The notes beneath the pieces are model-generated. The model did no database searches, was not told the DNA's origin, and saw only the letters and a program-made list of their open reading frames with translations. From Phycicoccus sp. HDW14 (GTDB lineage: Bacteria; Actinomycetota; Actinomycetes; Actinomycetales; Dermatophilaceae): a DNA stretch of 64,000 nucleotides. The position numbers and the translations under genes were made by a program. Positions 10,711-21,535 of this stretch are shown in pieces. Each line of letters begins with the position of its first letter. Positions within the stretch are counted from its first letter, which is position 1. The stretch lies in assembly GCF_011383005.1 (NCBI RefSeq), contig NZ_CP049935.1, forward strand, positions 496,001 to 560,000, read 5' to 3'.

Positions 10711-12052
10711 GCCCCGAGACCGAGGAGACCCAGCCCGCGATGGCCCACGAACCCGGCGCCCCCCTGCGCGTCGCCCTGCTCGGCTGCGGCGTCGTCGGCT
10801 CCTCCGTCGCCCGGAGGCTCGTCGAGCAGGCCGACGACCTCGCCGCCCGGGCCGGCGCCCGCCTCGAGCTGGTCGGCATCGCCGTGCGCCGCCCGAACCG
10901 TCCGCGCCCCGACGTGCCCGTCGACCCCTCGCTCTTCACCGCCGACGCCGACGAGCTCGTCACCCGCGCCGACGTCGTCATCGAGGTCATCGGCGGCATC
11001 GACCCCGCGCGCGGACTCATCCTGCGGGCCATGGAGCACGGCGCCTCGGTGGTCTCGGCCAACAAGGCGCTGCTCGCCGAGGACGGCCCGACCCTCTTCG
11101 AGTCGGCGGCGCGCCACGGCGTCGACCTGTACTACGAGGCCGCCGTCGCCGGGGCCATCCCCATCCTCCGCCCGGTGCAGGAGTCGCTCGCCGGCGACCA
11201 CGTGCGCAAGGTGATGGGGATCGTCAACGGCACCACCAACTTCGTCCTCGACGCGATGGACGTCTCCGGCGCCGGCTTCGCCGAGACCGTCGAGCAGGCC
11301 CAGGCGCTCGGGTACGCCGAGGCCGACCCGACGGCCGACGTCGAGGGCTTCGACGCCGCCGCGAAGGCCGCGATCCTCGCGAGCATGGCCTTCCACACGC
11401 GGGTCTCCTCGGCCGACGTGCACCGCGAGGGCATCACGGAGGTCACCGCCGCCGACATCCGCGCGGCGCGCGAGAACGACTGCGTCGTCAAGCTGCTCGC
11501 CATCTGTGAGCGGGTGACGGCCGACGGCGCCGACGCCGTCAGCGTGCGCGTGCACCCGGCGATGGTGCCGCGCTCGCACCCGCTGGCCAGCGTCCGTGAG
11601 GCCTTCAACGCCGTGTTCGTCGAGGCCGAGGCCGCCGGCGAGCTGATGTTCTACGGCCGGGGCGCCGGGGGTGACCCCACCGCGTCGGCGGTGCTCGGCG
11701 ATGTCGTCGCCGTCGCGCGCCACCGGGTGGCCGGCGGCCGAGGTCCGGGGGAGTCCGCCTATGCCGACCTGCCCGTCGTCGACATGGGCCGCGCCATCAC
11801 GAGGTACCACATCAGCCTCGACGTGGCCGACCGGCCGGGAGTGCTCGCCCAGGTCGCGGCCGCCTTCGCCGAGCAGGGCGTGTCCATCGAGACGGTGCGC
11901 CAGCAGGCCGACCCCAGGGCGACGGCCGGGCCAAGCTCATCGTCGTCACCCACCGGGCGCCGGACGCCGCCCTGTCAGCGACCGTCGACTCACTCGCGGC
12001 GCTCGACGCGGTCGACGACGTCGCCTCCGTCATGCGCGTGGAAGGAGCCTGA
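10707..12052 (+). CDS. hom: Homoserine dehydrogenase (frameshifted near C-terminus)
   Basis: Reduces aspartate semialdehyde to homoserine; 448 residues after repair. The NAD(P) fold is [15 protein letters not shown] (near residue 26), followed by the catalytic region with [15 protein letters not shown] and [18 protein letters not shown]-terminal ACT domain ([18 protein letters not shown]) is the usual site of threonine feedback. The break is inside the ACT domain at the C4 run 11912-11915; adding C gives [21 protein letters not shown] and a stop at 12050-12052. The GTG start overlaps the lysA stop; thrC follows 2 bp later. Confidence 0.95.
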
Positions 12053-12054
12053 CC

Positions 12055-13154
<1,100 letters not shown>

Positions 13155-13158
<4 letters not shown>

Positions 13159-14089
13159 GCGGCGTGCTGCGGCCGGGCGTCGCCGTCGAGGTGCGCGTCC
13201 CGGCGAGCAGCGCGAACCTCGGGCCGGGGTTCGACTCCGTGGGCTGCGCCCTCGGGGTCTGGGACTCCTGCCGCGCCACGGTCACCGCGGAGCCCGGCCT
13301 CGTCGTCGAGGTCGAGGGGGAGGGCGCCGGTGCGGTGCCGCTCGACGCGACGCACCTCGTCCACCGGGCGATGCGTGCCGCGTGGACCGAGGCGGGGCTC
13401 GATGCCCCGCCGGCCTGCGGCTCGAGTGCGTCAACGCCGTGCCGCACGGGCGGGGGATGGGCTCCTCGGCCACGGCCATCGTCACGGGGATCGTCGCGGC
13501 GCTCGCGCTCGCGTCGGTATCGGACGGCCGGGGTGGAGAGGTCGACCTCGCGGCCGCCAACTCGCTCGCGGCGCGACTCGAGGGCCATCCGGACAACGCC
13601 TCGGCCAGCGTGTTCGGCGGCGTCACCCTCTCGTGGACCGAGGGCGACGCGACGACGACGGTGCGCCTGCCCGTGCACCCCGACGTCGAGCCCGTGGTCT
13701 TCGCGCCCGAGACCCAGCTGTCCACCGCGCGAGCCCGGTCGGTGCTGCCGCTCCAGGTGCGGCTCGCCGACGCCGCCGCCAACTCCGCCCGCGCGGCGCT
13801 GCTGGGCCACGCCCTCGGCTCGGCGCCCGAGCACCTCGTCGAGGCCACCCGCGACTGGCTGCACCAGGAGGCCCGGCGCGGCTCCTACCCGGCGTCGATG
13901 GCCCTGGTCGACGCGCTGCGGGCCGACGGGCACGCCGCCGCCGTGTCCGGCGCCGGCCCCTCCGTCCTCGTCCTCGCGCGGCGCGCCCGCGTGGACGAGG
14001 TCCGGGCGCACGCCCCGGCGGGGTGGCGGGTGCTGACGCCGGGCATCCCCGACCACGGCGCACTCGTCCGGGTCCTGGCGGGGGCCTGA
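13155..14089 (+). CDS. thrB: Homoserine kinase (frameshifted)
   Basis: GHMP-family kinase phosphorylating homoserine; 311 residues after repair. The N-terminus [16 protein letters not shown] is the diagnostic GHMP start, the ATP loop is [14 protein letters not shown], and the C-terminal motif is VSGAGPSVL. The frame breaks at the C4 run 13405-13408; one more C gives [17 protein letters not shown]. The GTG start overlaps the thrC stop. It is the last gene of the threonine unit; a short GC hairpin and the rho leader follow. Confidence 0.95.
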
Positions 14090-14112
14090 GCACTCGACCG
14101 TGTCGACCGTGT

Positions 14113-14128
14113 CGTCCGCCCGCGGACG
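14113..14128. terminator. Short hairpin after thrB
   Basis: CGTCCG-cccg-CGGACG is a 6-bp stem with a 4-nt loop, 24 bases past the thrB stop and about 10 bases before a possible -10 element (TACTGT, 14139-14144) for rho. Two direct copies of CGACCGTGT lie just upstream. A weak terminator between the thr unit and rho is plausible. The rest of the 225-base gap is a rho leader in which I recognise no known RNA family. Confidence 0.35.
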
Positions 14129-14314
14129 GGCCCGGTGGTACTGTGGTGAACGCGTCCACAGCCGATGCCGGGTCACCGACCCGTTGCCTGCCGCGGAACG
14201 CCCCCCACGCCCCTCGGGCTGAGCACCCGGCCGTCATGGCCGCTCGCCCGGGCGTGGTCACTTCCACCAGACCGGTCTTTCGAGCCGGTCCACGAACGAG
14301 GGGAAGGATCCTTC

Positions 14315-16127
14315 GTGACAGACACCACCACCCTCGAGGCCTCGTCGGCCGCCGGGGAGCACGCCGGTCCGGCGCGCTCTCCGCGATGCGGATCGCCGAG
14401 CTGCAGGGCCTCGCCTCGAGCATGGGGATCAGCGGCACCGCCAAGATGCGCAAGGGCGACCTCGTCGCGGCCATCCGCGCCCGTCAGAACGGCGAGAGCG
14501 GCCCGGCCTCCGAGGACGCGCCGCGCCGCGCCCGCCGCGCCGAGGCCCCCGCGGCCCGGCCGGACGACGCCCCCGCCCGTGAGGAGCGCCCCCGCGAGGA
14601 GCGCTCCGAGCGACGCGAGGCCGGCGAGCAGCCGGTCCGCGACCGCCAGGAGCGTCAGGACCGCCAGCAGGACCGTCAGCAGGGGGACCGTCAGGACCGC
14701 CAGCAGGGCGAGCGCCAGCAGGACCGTCAGCAGGGGGACCGCCAGGACCGCCAGCAGGGCGAGCGCCAGCAGGACCGTCAGCAGGGCGGCCAGCAGCAGG
14801 GCGGCGCCCAGCAGCGTCGCGACGACGACGAGGACGGCCGCGGCGGTCGCCGCCGCCGCAACCGGGGCCGCAACCGCGACAAGCGCCGCCCCGGTGGCGC
14901 CGAGGGCGGTGCCCCGCAGGTCGAGGGCGAGACCCAGATCCACGAGGACGACGTCCTCGTGCCGGTCGCGGGCATCCTCGACATCCTCGACAACTACGCG
15001 TTCGTGCGCACCACCGGTTACCTGCCGGGCAGCAGCGACATCTACGTCCCGATGCAGATGGTCAAGCGCCACGGCCTGCGCAAGGGCGACGCCGTCACCG
15101 GCTCGATCAAGGCCGCCCGCGAGGGCGAGGAGCCGCAGCAGCAGACGGTCGGCTCGCGCAACAACCGGCAGAAGTACACGCCGCTCGCGCGCCTCGACAC
15201 CGTCAACGCGATGAGCCCGGACGACGCCCGCCGTCGCCCCGAGTTCGGCAAGCTGACGCCGCTCTACCCGCAGGACCGCCTGCGCCTGGAGACCGAGCAG
15301 AGCATCATCACGACGCGGATCATCGACCTCGTCGCCCCCATCGGCAAGGGCCAGCGCGGGCTCATCGTCGCCCCGGCCAAGGCCGGCAAGACGATGGTCA
15401 TGCAGGCCCTCGCGAACGCCATCACGACGAACAACCCCGAGTGCCACCTCATGGTCGTCCTCGTCGACGAGCGTCCCGAGGAGGTCACCGACATGCAGCG
15501 CGCCGTCAAGGGCGAGGTCATCTCCTCGACCTTCGACCGGCCTGCCGACGACCACACCACGGTCGCCGAGCTCGCCATCGAGCGGGCCAAGCGCCTCGTC
15601 GAGATGGGGCACGACGTCGTCGTCCTCCTCGACTCGATCACCAAGCTCGGGCGCGCCTACAACCTCGCGGCCCCGCGAGCGGGCGCATCCTCTCCGGTGG
15701 TGTCGACTCGGCCGCGCTGTACCCGCCGAAGAAGTTCTTCGGCGCCGCGCGCAACATCGAGAACGGCGGCTCGCTGACCATCCTCGCGACGGCTCTCGTC
15801 GAGACCGGCTCGCGGATGGACGAGGTGATCTTCGAGGAGTTCAAGGGCACCGGCAACATGGAGCTCAAGCTCGACCGGGGTCTGGCCAACCGCCGCATCT
15901 TCCCCGCGGTCGACGTCAACAACTCGGGCACGCGTCGCGAGGAGATCCTTCTCGCGCCCGACGAGCTGAAGATCATGTGGAAGCTGCGCCGCGTCCTCGC
16001 CGCACTCGACTCCCAGCAGGGCATCGAGCTGCTCCTGGACCGGATCAAGAAGACGAAGAACAACTACGAGTTCCTGCTGCAGGTGCAGCAGACGAGCTCG
16101 ATCAAGCTCGACGAGGACGACGCCTGA
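14315..16127 (+). CDS. rho: Transcription termination factor Rho, with long N-terminal insertion (two frameshifts)
   Basis: Hexameric RNA-dependent ATPase that ends transcription; 604 residues after repair, much longer than the 419 of E. coli. Order: Rho N-terminal helix domain ([20 protein letters not shown]), a 150-residue Q/R/D/E/G-rich low-complexity insertion, the cold-shock RNA-binding domain ([20 protein letters not shown]), then the ATPase core. The core has Walker A ([11 protein letters not shown]), Walker B ([13 protein letters not shown]) and the Q/R-loop region ([11 protein letters not shown]). Two breaks need one base each: one in 14354-14376 (either the G4 run or the GGCGCG stretch) and one at the C4 run 15671-15674. 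The GTG start has GGGGAAGGA upstream. A strong hairpin follows the gene. Confidence 0.95.
14665..14786 (+). repeat. In-frame 51-bp tandem repeat inside rho
   Basis: Two full 51-bp units (14665-14715 and 14716-14766) and a 20-bp partial third begin CAGCAGGACCGTCAGCAGGG. Each unit encodes 17 residues of the form [17 protein letters not shown]. The unit length is a multiple of three, so copy-number change keeps the frame. It lies in the low-complexity insertion between Rho's first helical domain and its RNA-binding domain. Confidence 0.9.
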
Positions 16128-16148
16128 CCCGCGTCCCGTCCTGACCGA

Positions 16149-16187
16149 CGACGCCCCCGGCCCGCACCTGCGGGACCGGGGGCGTCG
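16149..16187. terminator. Bidirectional terminator hairpin between rho and the oxidoreductase
   Basis: CGACGCCCCCGG (16149-16160) pairs perfectly with CCGGGGGCGTCG (16176-16187), and inside it CCCGCA pairs with TGCGGG around a 2-nt loop. This stem of about 18 bp sits between two convergent stop codons (16127 and 16192), the usual place for a shared terminator. Confidence 0.8.
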
Positions 16188-16191
16188 CGCG

Positions 16192-17046
16192 TCAGCGCTG
16201 CGGCCCGAGGGCCAGGCGGCGCCGCAGCTCGGCACGGCCCTCGGGGGAGTCGGGCAGGTCCCACCAGGACTCGACCCACCACGTGGCCCCGGCGTCGGCC
16301 CAGCCCTGCACCGGCGGACGGGTCTCGCCGAACGAGCCGTGGCTGTCGCCCTCGACGACGACGTCGTAGCCGTCCATCGACAGGCCGGCATCGGCGCGCA
16401 GGGTGCCGATGCGCTCGACGACCTCGCGCAGCCCGTCGTGGGTGAGGCGTGAGCCGGGGTCCTCGAGGCTGCCGCCGGCGACGGCCGGGAAGACCCCCTG
16501 CCACCGCGCCGCCCGCTCCAGCGAGGGCTGTCGGGACCGGCCGGGGACGAGCATGCCGACGCACCAGACCGGCGGGTGCGGGGTCTGCACGGGCGGCGGC
16601 GGCACGAGCTCGGTGACCGGGGACGCGCTGTAGTGCTCGCCCGTGAACTCGAAGGGCTGCCCGCCCATCAGGCCGGCGTAGATCGCCAGGCCCTCGTCGA
16701 GCCGGCGGGCCCGCACCGCCCGGCCCTCGTCGGCCTCGAAGGCCAGCCAGTTGCCGTGCAGCGCGCCGAGTCCCACGCCGAGGGTCACCCGACCGCCGGA
16801 GAGCCGGTCGACGGAGGCGACCTTCGAGGCGAGGTCCCACGGGCGGTGCCGGGCCGCCGGCGTGAGCAGGGTGCCCAGCCGGATCCGTTCGGTGGCCATG
16901 GCCGCCGCCCCGAGGGTGACCCAGGCGTCCTGCCCCCAGACCGCCTCCCACGAGAAGACCTGGTCCCAGCCCGCCTCCTCCGCGAGCGCGGCGAGCTCGG
17001 CGAACTCGCGCTCGGTGGCCCAGGTGATCACGGCTCCGTGTCTCAT
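16192..17046 (-). CDS. Luciferase-like (LLM class) F420-dependent oxidoreductase
   Basis: 284 residues with the TIM-barrel fold of the luciferase-like monooxygenase family. Family features seen are the MRHGAVIT start, WEAVWGQDAWVTLGAAAMATERIRLGT, RHRPWDLASKVASVDRLSGGR and VTLGVGLGALHGNW. Actinobacterial members usually use F420 rather than FMN; this is inferred from the family. The start is taken at ATG 17046; an in-frame start at 17127 would add 27 unconserved-looking residues. Substrate unknown. It is convergent with rho and divergent from the signalling/glycosyltransferase unit. Confidence 0.82.
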   Translation of the reverse strand: MRHGAVITWATEREFAELAALAEEAGWDQVFSWEAVWGQDAWVTLGAAAMATERIRLGTLLTPAARHRPWDLASKVASVDRLSGGRVTLGVGLGALHGNWLAFEADEGRAVRARRLDEGLAIYAGLMGGQPFEFTGEHYSASPVTELVPPPPVQTPHPPVWCVGMLVPGRSRQPSLERAARWQGVFPAVAGGSLEDPGSRLTHDGLREVVERIGTLRADAGLSMDGYDVVVEGDSHGSFGETRPPVQGWADAGATWWVESWWDLPDSPEGRAELRRRLALGPQR

Positions 17047-17225
17047 CGCTCGACCGTAGCCCCAGCCGCCGACGTCCCACCCGTCACGCTGGTCGGCGGA
17101 GGCAGGGCTCCACCGTTCGGTCACCATCGCCCGCGGGACCTATCGCCCGTCGGCGTGTCGTCCCTAGATTCCGGTGCGGTCCATGATCCGTCCGGCTCGC
17201 CCGCCCACCCCCGAGAGGAGCCCCG

Positions 17226-17611
17226 GTGGACACCCTGCCCGCCCCCGGGTCCTCGTCGCCGACGACGACGTCGACATCCGCGACCTCGTCCAGTTCAAGC
17301 TCCAGCAGGCCGGCTACGACGTCGTGTGCGTCGGTGACGGCCTCGAGGCCTGGGACGTCTTCGTCTCCGACCCGCCGGCCGCGATGGTCCTGGACGTGAT
17401 GATGCCCGGCCTGTCCGGCATCGACGTGCTGCTGAAGATCCGGGAGCACTCGACCGTGCACATGCCCGTGCTGATGCTCAGCGCCCGGGCCCGCGACGTC
17501 GACGTCGACGCCGGGTTCGCGGTCGGTGCCGACGACTACGTCGTCAAGCCGTTCAGCCCCCGCGAGCTCGTGCACCGGGTCAACGGCATCCTCGGCAGAC
17601 CGCGACGATGA
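17226..17611 (+). CDS. Single-domain response regulator, first gene of a four-gene unit (probably frameshifted at codon 7)
   Basis: One receiver domain and nothing else. It has RVLVADDDVDIRDL (acidic pocket), VLDVMMPGLSG (phospho-acceptor), MLSARA (switch) and VGADDYVVKPFSP (Lys). GTG 17226 has AGGAG 6 bases upstream but is out of frame with the domain. Adding one C in the C5 run 17242-17246 gives VDTLPAPRVLVADDD and a 128-residue protein. Otherwise an in-frame ATG at 17174 without a good site must be used. Its stop overlaps the ATG of the HEAT-repeat gene, so output is probably by protein contact within this unit. Confidence 0.85.
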
Positions 17612-18660
17612 CGATCGGCGGCTTCGTCGCCGTCGCCGGACCGGGGCTCGCGGCGGCCTCGCTCCTCATGGCCTGCGCCATCGTGGCGCTCAAGCTGCAC
17701 CGCACCCTGCGCACCCGGGCCTGGGAGCACCGCGTCGCGCCCCTGCGCGAGGCCGTCCTGCTCGTCGCCACCGGCGAGGACACCGAGGACGGCGACACCC
17801 TCTCCGAGCTCGCCGGCGTCCGCGGGCGGACCCGCCGCGACCTCGACGAGCTCGTCGTCCGGCTGCTCGGCAAGGTCCGGGGCGAGGCGGCCGACCAGCT
17901 CGTCGAGCTGCTGCGCAGCCACGGCGTCCTCGACCGCGCCACGCGCGACGCCCGCAGCTGGTCGCCCGTGCGCCGAGAGCGCGCCCTGCACCTCATCGGC
18001 CGCTGCCGCGACTGGCGCGGCACCGACGTCGCGATCACCGCGCTCGAGGACCGCTCGCCCCGCGTGCGGGCCCAGGCCGCGCGCACCGTCGGCCGGATCG
18101 GGGACCCCCGTGCGGCCCGCCCGCTGCTGCACGCGCTGCGGCTCGAGGGCATCCACGTCGGGGACGCCGCCGAGGCCCTCGTCGGCCTCGGCCACGCCTC
18201 CGGCGAGGCGCTGCTCTGGGCGCTCGCCGAGGGCTCGCCCCGCGCCCGCACCGTCGCCGCGCACCTCTGCGGCGTGGGTGGGGTGCGGATGGCCGCGCCG
18301 CTGCTCGTCGATCTCGTCGAGCGCGACCCGGACCTCACCGCCGCCTCCGCCGCCGTCAGCGCCCTGGGGAAGGTCGGCCGGGCCCAGGACCACGGGGCCA
18401 TCGCCGCGGCGACCGTGCGCTTCCACCCCCAGCAGCTGCGCCGGGCGGCCACCGAGGCCCTCGGTGAGCACGGGCTCGCGCTCGCGGTCCCCGTCCTCGT
18501 CCGGCTCCTGGCCGACCCCACGTCGCAGGTCGCCGAGGCCGCGGCTCGCTCCCTGCTGGCGCTCGGGCCCGCCGGCCGGGCCGCCCTCGTCGAGCACGCC
18601 CACCTCCCGGCCGCCGGCGCCGAGCTGACCCACGCCCGGCTCACGGGGGTGGCGGTGTGA
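17608..18660 (+). CDS. Membrane-anchored HEAT-repeat protein
   Basis: 350 residues. One N-terminal membrane helix (about residues 9-28) precedes a cytoplasmic part of helical repeats. From about residue 115 to 330 there are five to six HEAT/PBS-lyase-like repeats (SPRVRAQAARTVGRIGDPRAARPLL; TSQVAEAAARSLLALG). Such solenoids are protein scaffolds. It overlaps the receiver gene by 4 bp and the glycosyltransferase gene by 4 bp. A role as an adaptor carrying the receiver's signal to the membrane glycosyltransferase is inferred from this position, not shown. Confidence 0.8.
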   Translation: MTIGGFVAVAGPGLAAASLLMACAIVALKLHRTLRTRAWEHRVAPLREAVLLVATGEDTEDGDTLSELAGVRGRTRRDLDELVVRLLGKVRGEAADQLVELLRSHGVLDRATRDARSWSPVRRERALHLIGRCRDWRGTDVAITALEDRSPRVRAQAARTVGRIGDPRAARPLLHALRLEGIHVGDAAEALVGLGHASGEALLWALAEGSPRARTVAAHLCGVGGVRMAAPLLVDLVERDPDLTAASAAVSALGKVGRAQDHGAIAAATVRFHPQQLRRAATEALGEHGLALAVPVLVRLLADPTSQVAEAAARSLLALGPAGRAALVEHAHLPAAGAELTHARLTGVAV

Positions 18661-20105
18661 CCTGGCCCGAGGTGCACGACGTCGGGAACCAGGTGCTCAC
18701 GGTGTTCTTCGGCGTCACGGCGCCGGTCGTCTTCACCTACTTCCTCCTCATCAACACCTCCTACCTCGTGCTCGTCGTGCTGGCGGCCGGCGGCTTCCGA
18801 CGGCACATGCGCGAGAAGGAGACCCGTCGCGACCTCACGGCCGGCGAGATGGCACCCGGGGTCTCGGTCATCGTCCCGGCCTACAACGAGGAGACGCTCA
18901 TCGTCACCTCGGTGCGCGCCCTCCTCGCGCTGCGCTACCCGCAGCACGAGGTCGTCGTCGTCGACGACGGCAGCACCGACGGGATGCTCGCCGCGCTCGT
19001 CGAGGCCTTCGACCTCGTCCCGCTCCCCGCGCGGGCGACCGGCGAGATCCCGATCCGGGCCCAGGTGACCGGGACCCTGGTGCCGCGCAACGGCCACACC
19101 CGGCTGCTCGTCGTCACCAAGACCAACTCCGGGCGCTCCGAGGCCATCAACACCGGCATCAACGCGGCCCGCGAGCCGATCATCGCGATCATCGACGCCG
19201 ACTCCATCCTCGAGCCCGACGCCCTCGTCCGGGTCACCCAGCCGTTCATCGACGACCCCAACCGCGTCGTCGGCGCCGGGGGCACGGTCCGGGCCGTCAA
19301 CGGCAGCACGGTGACGGCCGGGCGCCTCGTCCGCCTCCAGATGCCGCGCTCGTGGCTGGCCCGGGCCCAGGTGATGGAGTACCTGCGCAGCTTCCTCATC
19401 GGGCGCACCGGCTGGGCCTCGATCGGCACCCTGCTGCTCATCAGCGGGGCCTTCGGCGTCTACCGGCGCGACGTCGTCATCGCCGCGGGCGGTCTCGACC
19501 CGGACAGCATCGGCGAGGACTTCGAGCTGTGCCTGCGGGTGCACCGCATGATGCGTGACGCCGGCCGCGAGTACCGGATGGTCTTCGTCCCCGAGCCGGT
19601 GTGCTGGACCGAGGTCCCGAGCACCATCGCGGTGCTGCGCCGTCAGCGCAGCCGCTGGCACCGCGGCCTGTGGGAGACCCTCTGGGCCTACCGCGGGATG
19701 CTCTTCCGCCGCCGCTACGGCCGGGTCGGCTGGCTCGGGCTGCCGTACTACTGGGCCTTCGAGCTCTTCGCTCCCGTGCTCGAGGTCGTCGGGCTCGTCG
19801 TCGTCCCGCTCGGCCTCCTCTTCGGCGCGGTCAACGTCAAGTACGCCCTCCTGCTCCTCGCCGTCTCGTACGGGTACGCCGTCGTCGTCACCTTCGCCGC
19901 GATGTCGGTCGAGGAGTGGGCCTTCCACCGCTACGACCGCTGGCGCGACCTCGTCGTCGCCGTGGCCGCCACCGTCTTCGAGAACGTCGGCTACCGGCAG
20001 ATGACCGTCTGGTGGCGGCTCGAGGGCTGGTGGGCCAGCCTGCGGGGACGCAAGCAGGTCTGGGGCGTCATGACGCGGGCCGGGTTCGAGGAGGGCACGA
20101 CGTGA
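18657..20105 (+). CDS. Processive family 2 glycosyltransferase (polysaccharide synthase-like)
   Basis: 482 residues. One N-terminal membrane segment (about 20-42) precedes a GT2 catalytic domain, then two to three C-terminal membrane segments (about 365-430). Catalytic motifs are VVVDDGSTDG, IAIIDADSILEPDA (D-x-D), SIGEDFELCLR (base Asp) and QRSRWHRG, the Q-x-x-R-W motif of processive synthases such as cellulose, hyaluronan or poly-GlcNAc synthases. It probably polymerises and exports a glycan; the sugar cannot be told. It is embedded in a two-component unit with 4-bp overlaps on both sides. Confidence 0.88.
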   Translation: MTWPEVHDVGNQVLTVFFGVTAPVVFTYFLLINTSYLVLVVLAAGGFRRHMREKETRRDLTAGEMAPGVSVIVPAYNEETLIVTSVRALLALRYPQHEVVVVDDGSTDGMLAALVEAFDLVPLPARATGEIPIRAQVTGTLVPRNGHTRLLVVTKTNSGRSEAINTGINAAREPIIAIIDADSILEPDALVRVTQPFIDDPNRVVGAGGTVRAVNGSTVTAGRLVRLQMPRSWLARAQVMEYLRSFLIGRTGWASIGTLLLISGAFGVYRRDVVIAAGGLDPDSIGEDFELCLRVHRMMRDAGREYRMVFVPEPVCWTEVPSTIAVLRRQRSRWHRGLWETLWAYRGMLFRRRYGRVGWLGLPYYWAFELFAPVLEVVGLVVVPLGLLFGAVNVKYALLLLAVSYGYAVVVTFAAMSVEEWAFHRYDRWRDLVVAVAATVFENVGYRQMTVWWRLEGWWASLRGRKQVWGVMTRAGFEEGTT

Positions 20106-21529
20106 CGGGATGGTGGGCCGCGCTCGTCGCGCTGCTCGTCCTCCTGGCCGCCGTGGCCGTCGTCGTCGTCCGGCACCGGAGCGTGGCCGCCGAGCACGAC
20201 GCGCTCGAGGAGGCCCGGGCGGCGCTCACCCGGGAGCAGGACGACGCGCTGCGCCTGCACGACCTCGTCGTCGACGTCGGCCGGTCCGTGCACAACACGC
20301 ACGACCTCGCCGGCGCGCTGCGCAGGGCCTGCGCGCGGCTCGGGCGCGACATCGAGGTCGACCGGGTCGTCCTCATGACCCTCGGCGAGGACCGTCAGCT
20401 GCGGAAGTGGGAGCAGTGGCACGGCCCCGAGCTGGGCGCCCTGCCGCTGCCACCGACCCAGCTCGTCGACCTCGTCGAGCCGGTGTCGCACGACCTCCTG
20501 CACGGCCAGCGGCTCGTCCTGCCCGACCTGCTCGCCCCCGGCAGCCGCCAGGACGCCGTCGTCGGTGAGCTCCGGCGGTTCACCGGCGCCCGCGGGCTGC
20601 TCCTCGTGCCCGTCGGCATCACCGAGCGCGGGCTCGGGCTGCTCGCCTGCATCACCGTCGGGCGCACGCGCGTGTGGTCCGACCACGAGGTGCGGGCCGT
20701 CGAGCAGCTCTCGGCCGTCGTCGCCCAGGCCATCGTCCACCAGCGCCTGCTCGAGGTGCAGGACCTGCAGATGCGCGAGCTGCGGGCGCTCGACGAGTAC
20801 AAGGACGCCTTCCTCGCCACCGTCAGCCACGAGCTGCGCACCCCGCTGACCTCCATCCGCGGCTACCTCGAGGTCCTCCAGGACGGCGACCTCGGCCAGG
20901 TCACACCGGCCCAGGCCAACGCGCTCGACGTCATCGGGCGCAACGCCGAGCGGCTGCGCGTGCTCATCGAGGACCTCCTCGTGCTGCACCGGATGGAGAC
21001 CGGCGGCCTCGCCCTCGCCTCGACGTCGGTCGACCTCGGTGCGGTGCTCACGTCGTGCGTCGAGGTGCTGCGCCCGACCGCCGAGCGCGCGGGCGTGGGC
21101 CTCGGCGCCGGCTGGAGCACCGACCTCACGGTGCACGGTGACGCCGGCCAGCTCGAGCGGGCGGTCCTCAACGTCCTCGGCAACGCGGTGAAGTTCACGC
21201 CCGCCGGCGGGTCGGTCACGCTGCGCGCCCGCACCACGGGCGACGAGGTGGTCCTCGAAATCACCGACACGGGCATCGGCATCCCCGCGCAGGACCTCGC
21301 CCGGGTCTCCGAGCGGTTCTTCCGGGCCGGCAACGCGACGGCGGCGGCGATCCCCGGCTCGGGGCTCGGGCTGGCCATCGTCCGGGGTACCGTCGAGCGG
21401 CACGGCGGACGGGTCGCCATCACCTCCGAGCCCGGTGTCGGGACGACCGTGCGGCTGCGGCTGCCGGTCGACCCCGGCGCCGCCGTGCGGCGTCCTGCGG
21501 GGAATGCCGGGTCGCTCGGCACCGTTTAG
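20102..21529 (+). CDS. GAF-domain sensor histidine kinase
   Basis: 475 residues. An N-terminal membrane helix (about 5-24) precedes a short coiled coil and a GAF-like sensor domain (about 60-215). HisKA contains the phospho-His in FLATVSHELRTPLTSIRGY. The ATPase domain has NVLGNAVKFTPAGG, DTGIGIPAQDL and GSGLGLAIVRGTVERHGG. It is the fourth gene of the receiver-HEAT-glycosyltransferase-kinase unit, starting inside the stop of the glycosyltransferase. It is the likely phosphodonor for the receiver at the head of the unit. The signal sensed is unknown. Confidence 0.9.
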   Translation: MTGWWAALVALLVLLAAVAVVVVRHRSVAAEHDALEEARAALTREQDDALRLHDLVVDVGRSVHNTHDLAGALRRACARLGRDIEVDRVVLMTLGEDRQLRKWEQWHGPELGALPLPPTQLVDLVEPVSHDLLHGQRLVLPDLLAPGSRQDAVVGELRRFTGARGLLLVPVGITERGLGLLACITVGRTRVWSDHEVRAVEQLSAVVAQAIVHQRLLEVQDLQMRELRALDEYKDAFLATVSHELRTPLTSIRGYLEVLQDGDLGQVTPAQANALDVIGRNAERLRVLIEDLLVLHRMETGGLALASTSVDLGAVLTSCVEVLRPTAERAGVGLGAGWSTDLTVHGDAGQLERAVLNVLGNAVKFTPAGGSVTLRARTTGDEVVLEITDTGIGIPAQDLARVSERFFRAGNATAAAIPGSGLGLAIVRGTVERHGGRVAITSEPGVGTTVRLRLPVDPGAAVRRPAGNAGSLGTV

Positions 21530-21535
21530 GACAGC

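Noticed and set aside
14665..14786. The rho repeat as a CRISPR or regulatory repeat
   Set aside because: The units are in frame, contiguous without spacers and encode the known type of Rho low-complexity insertion.
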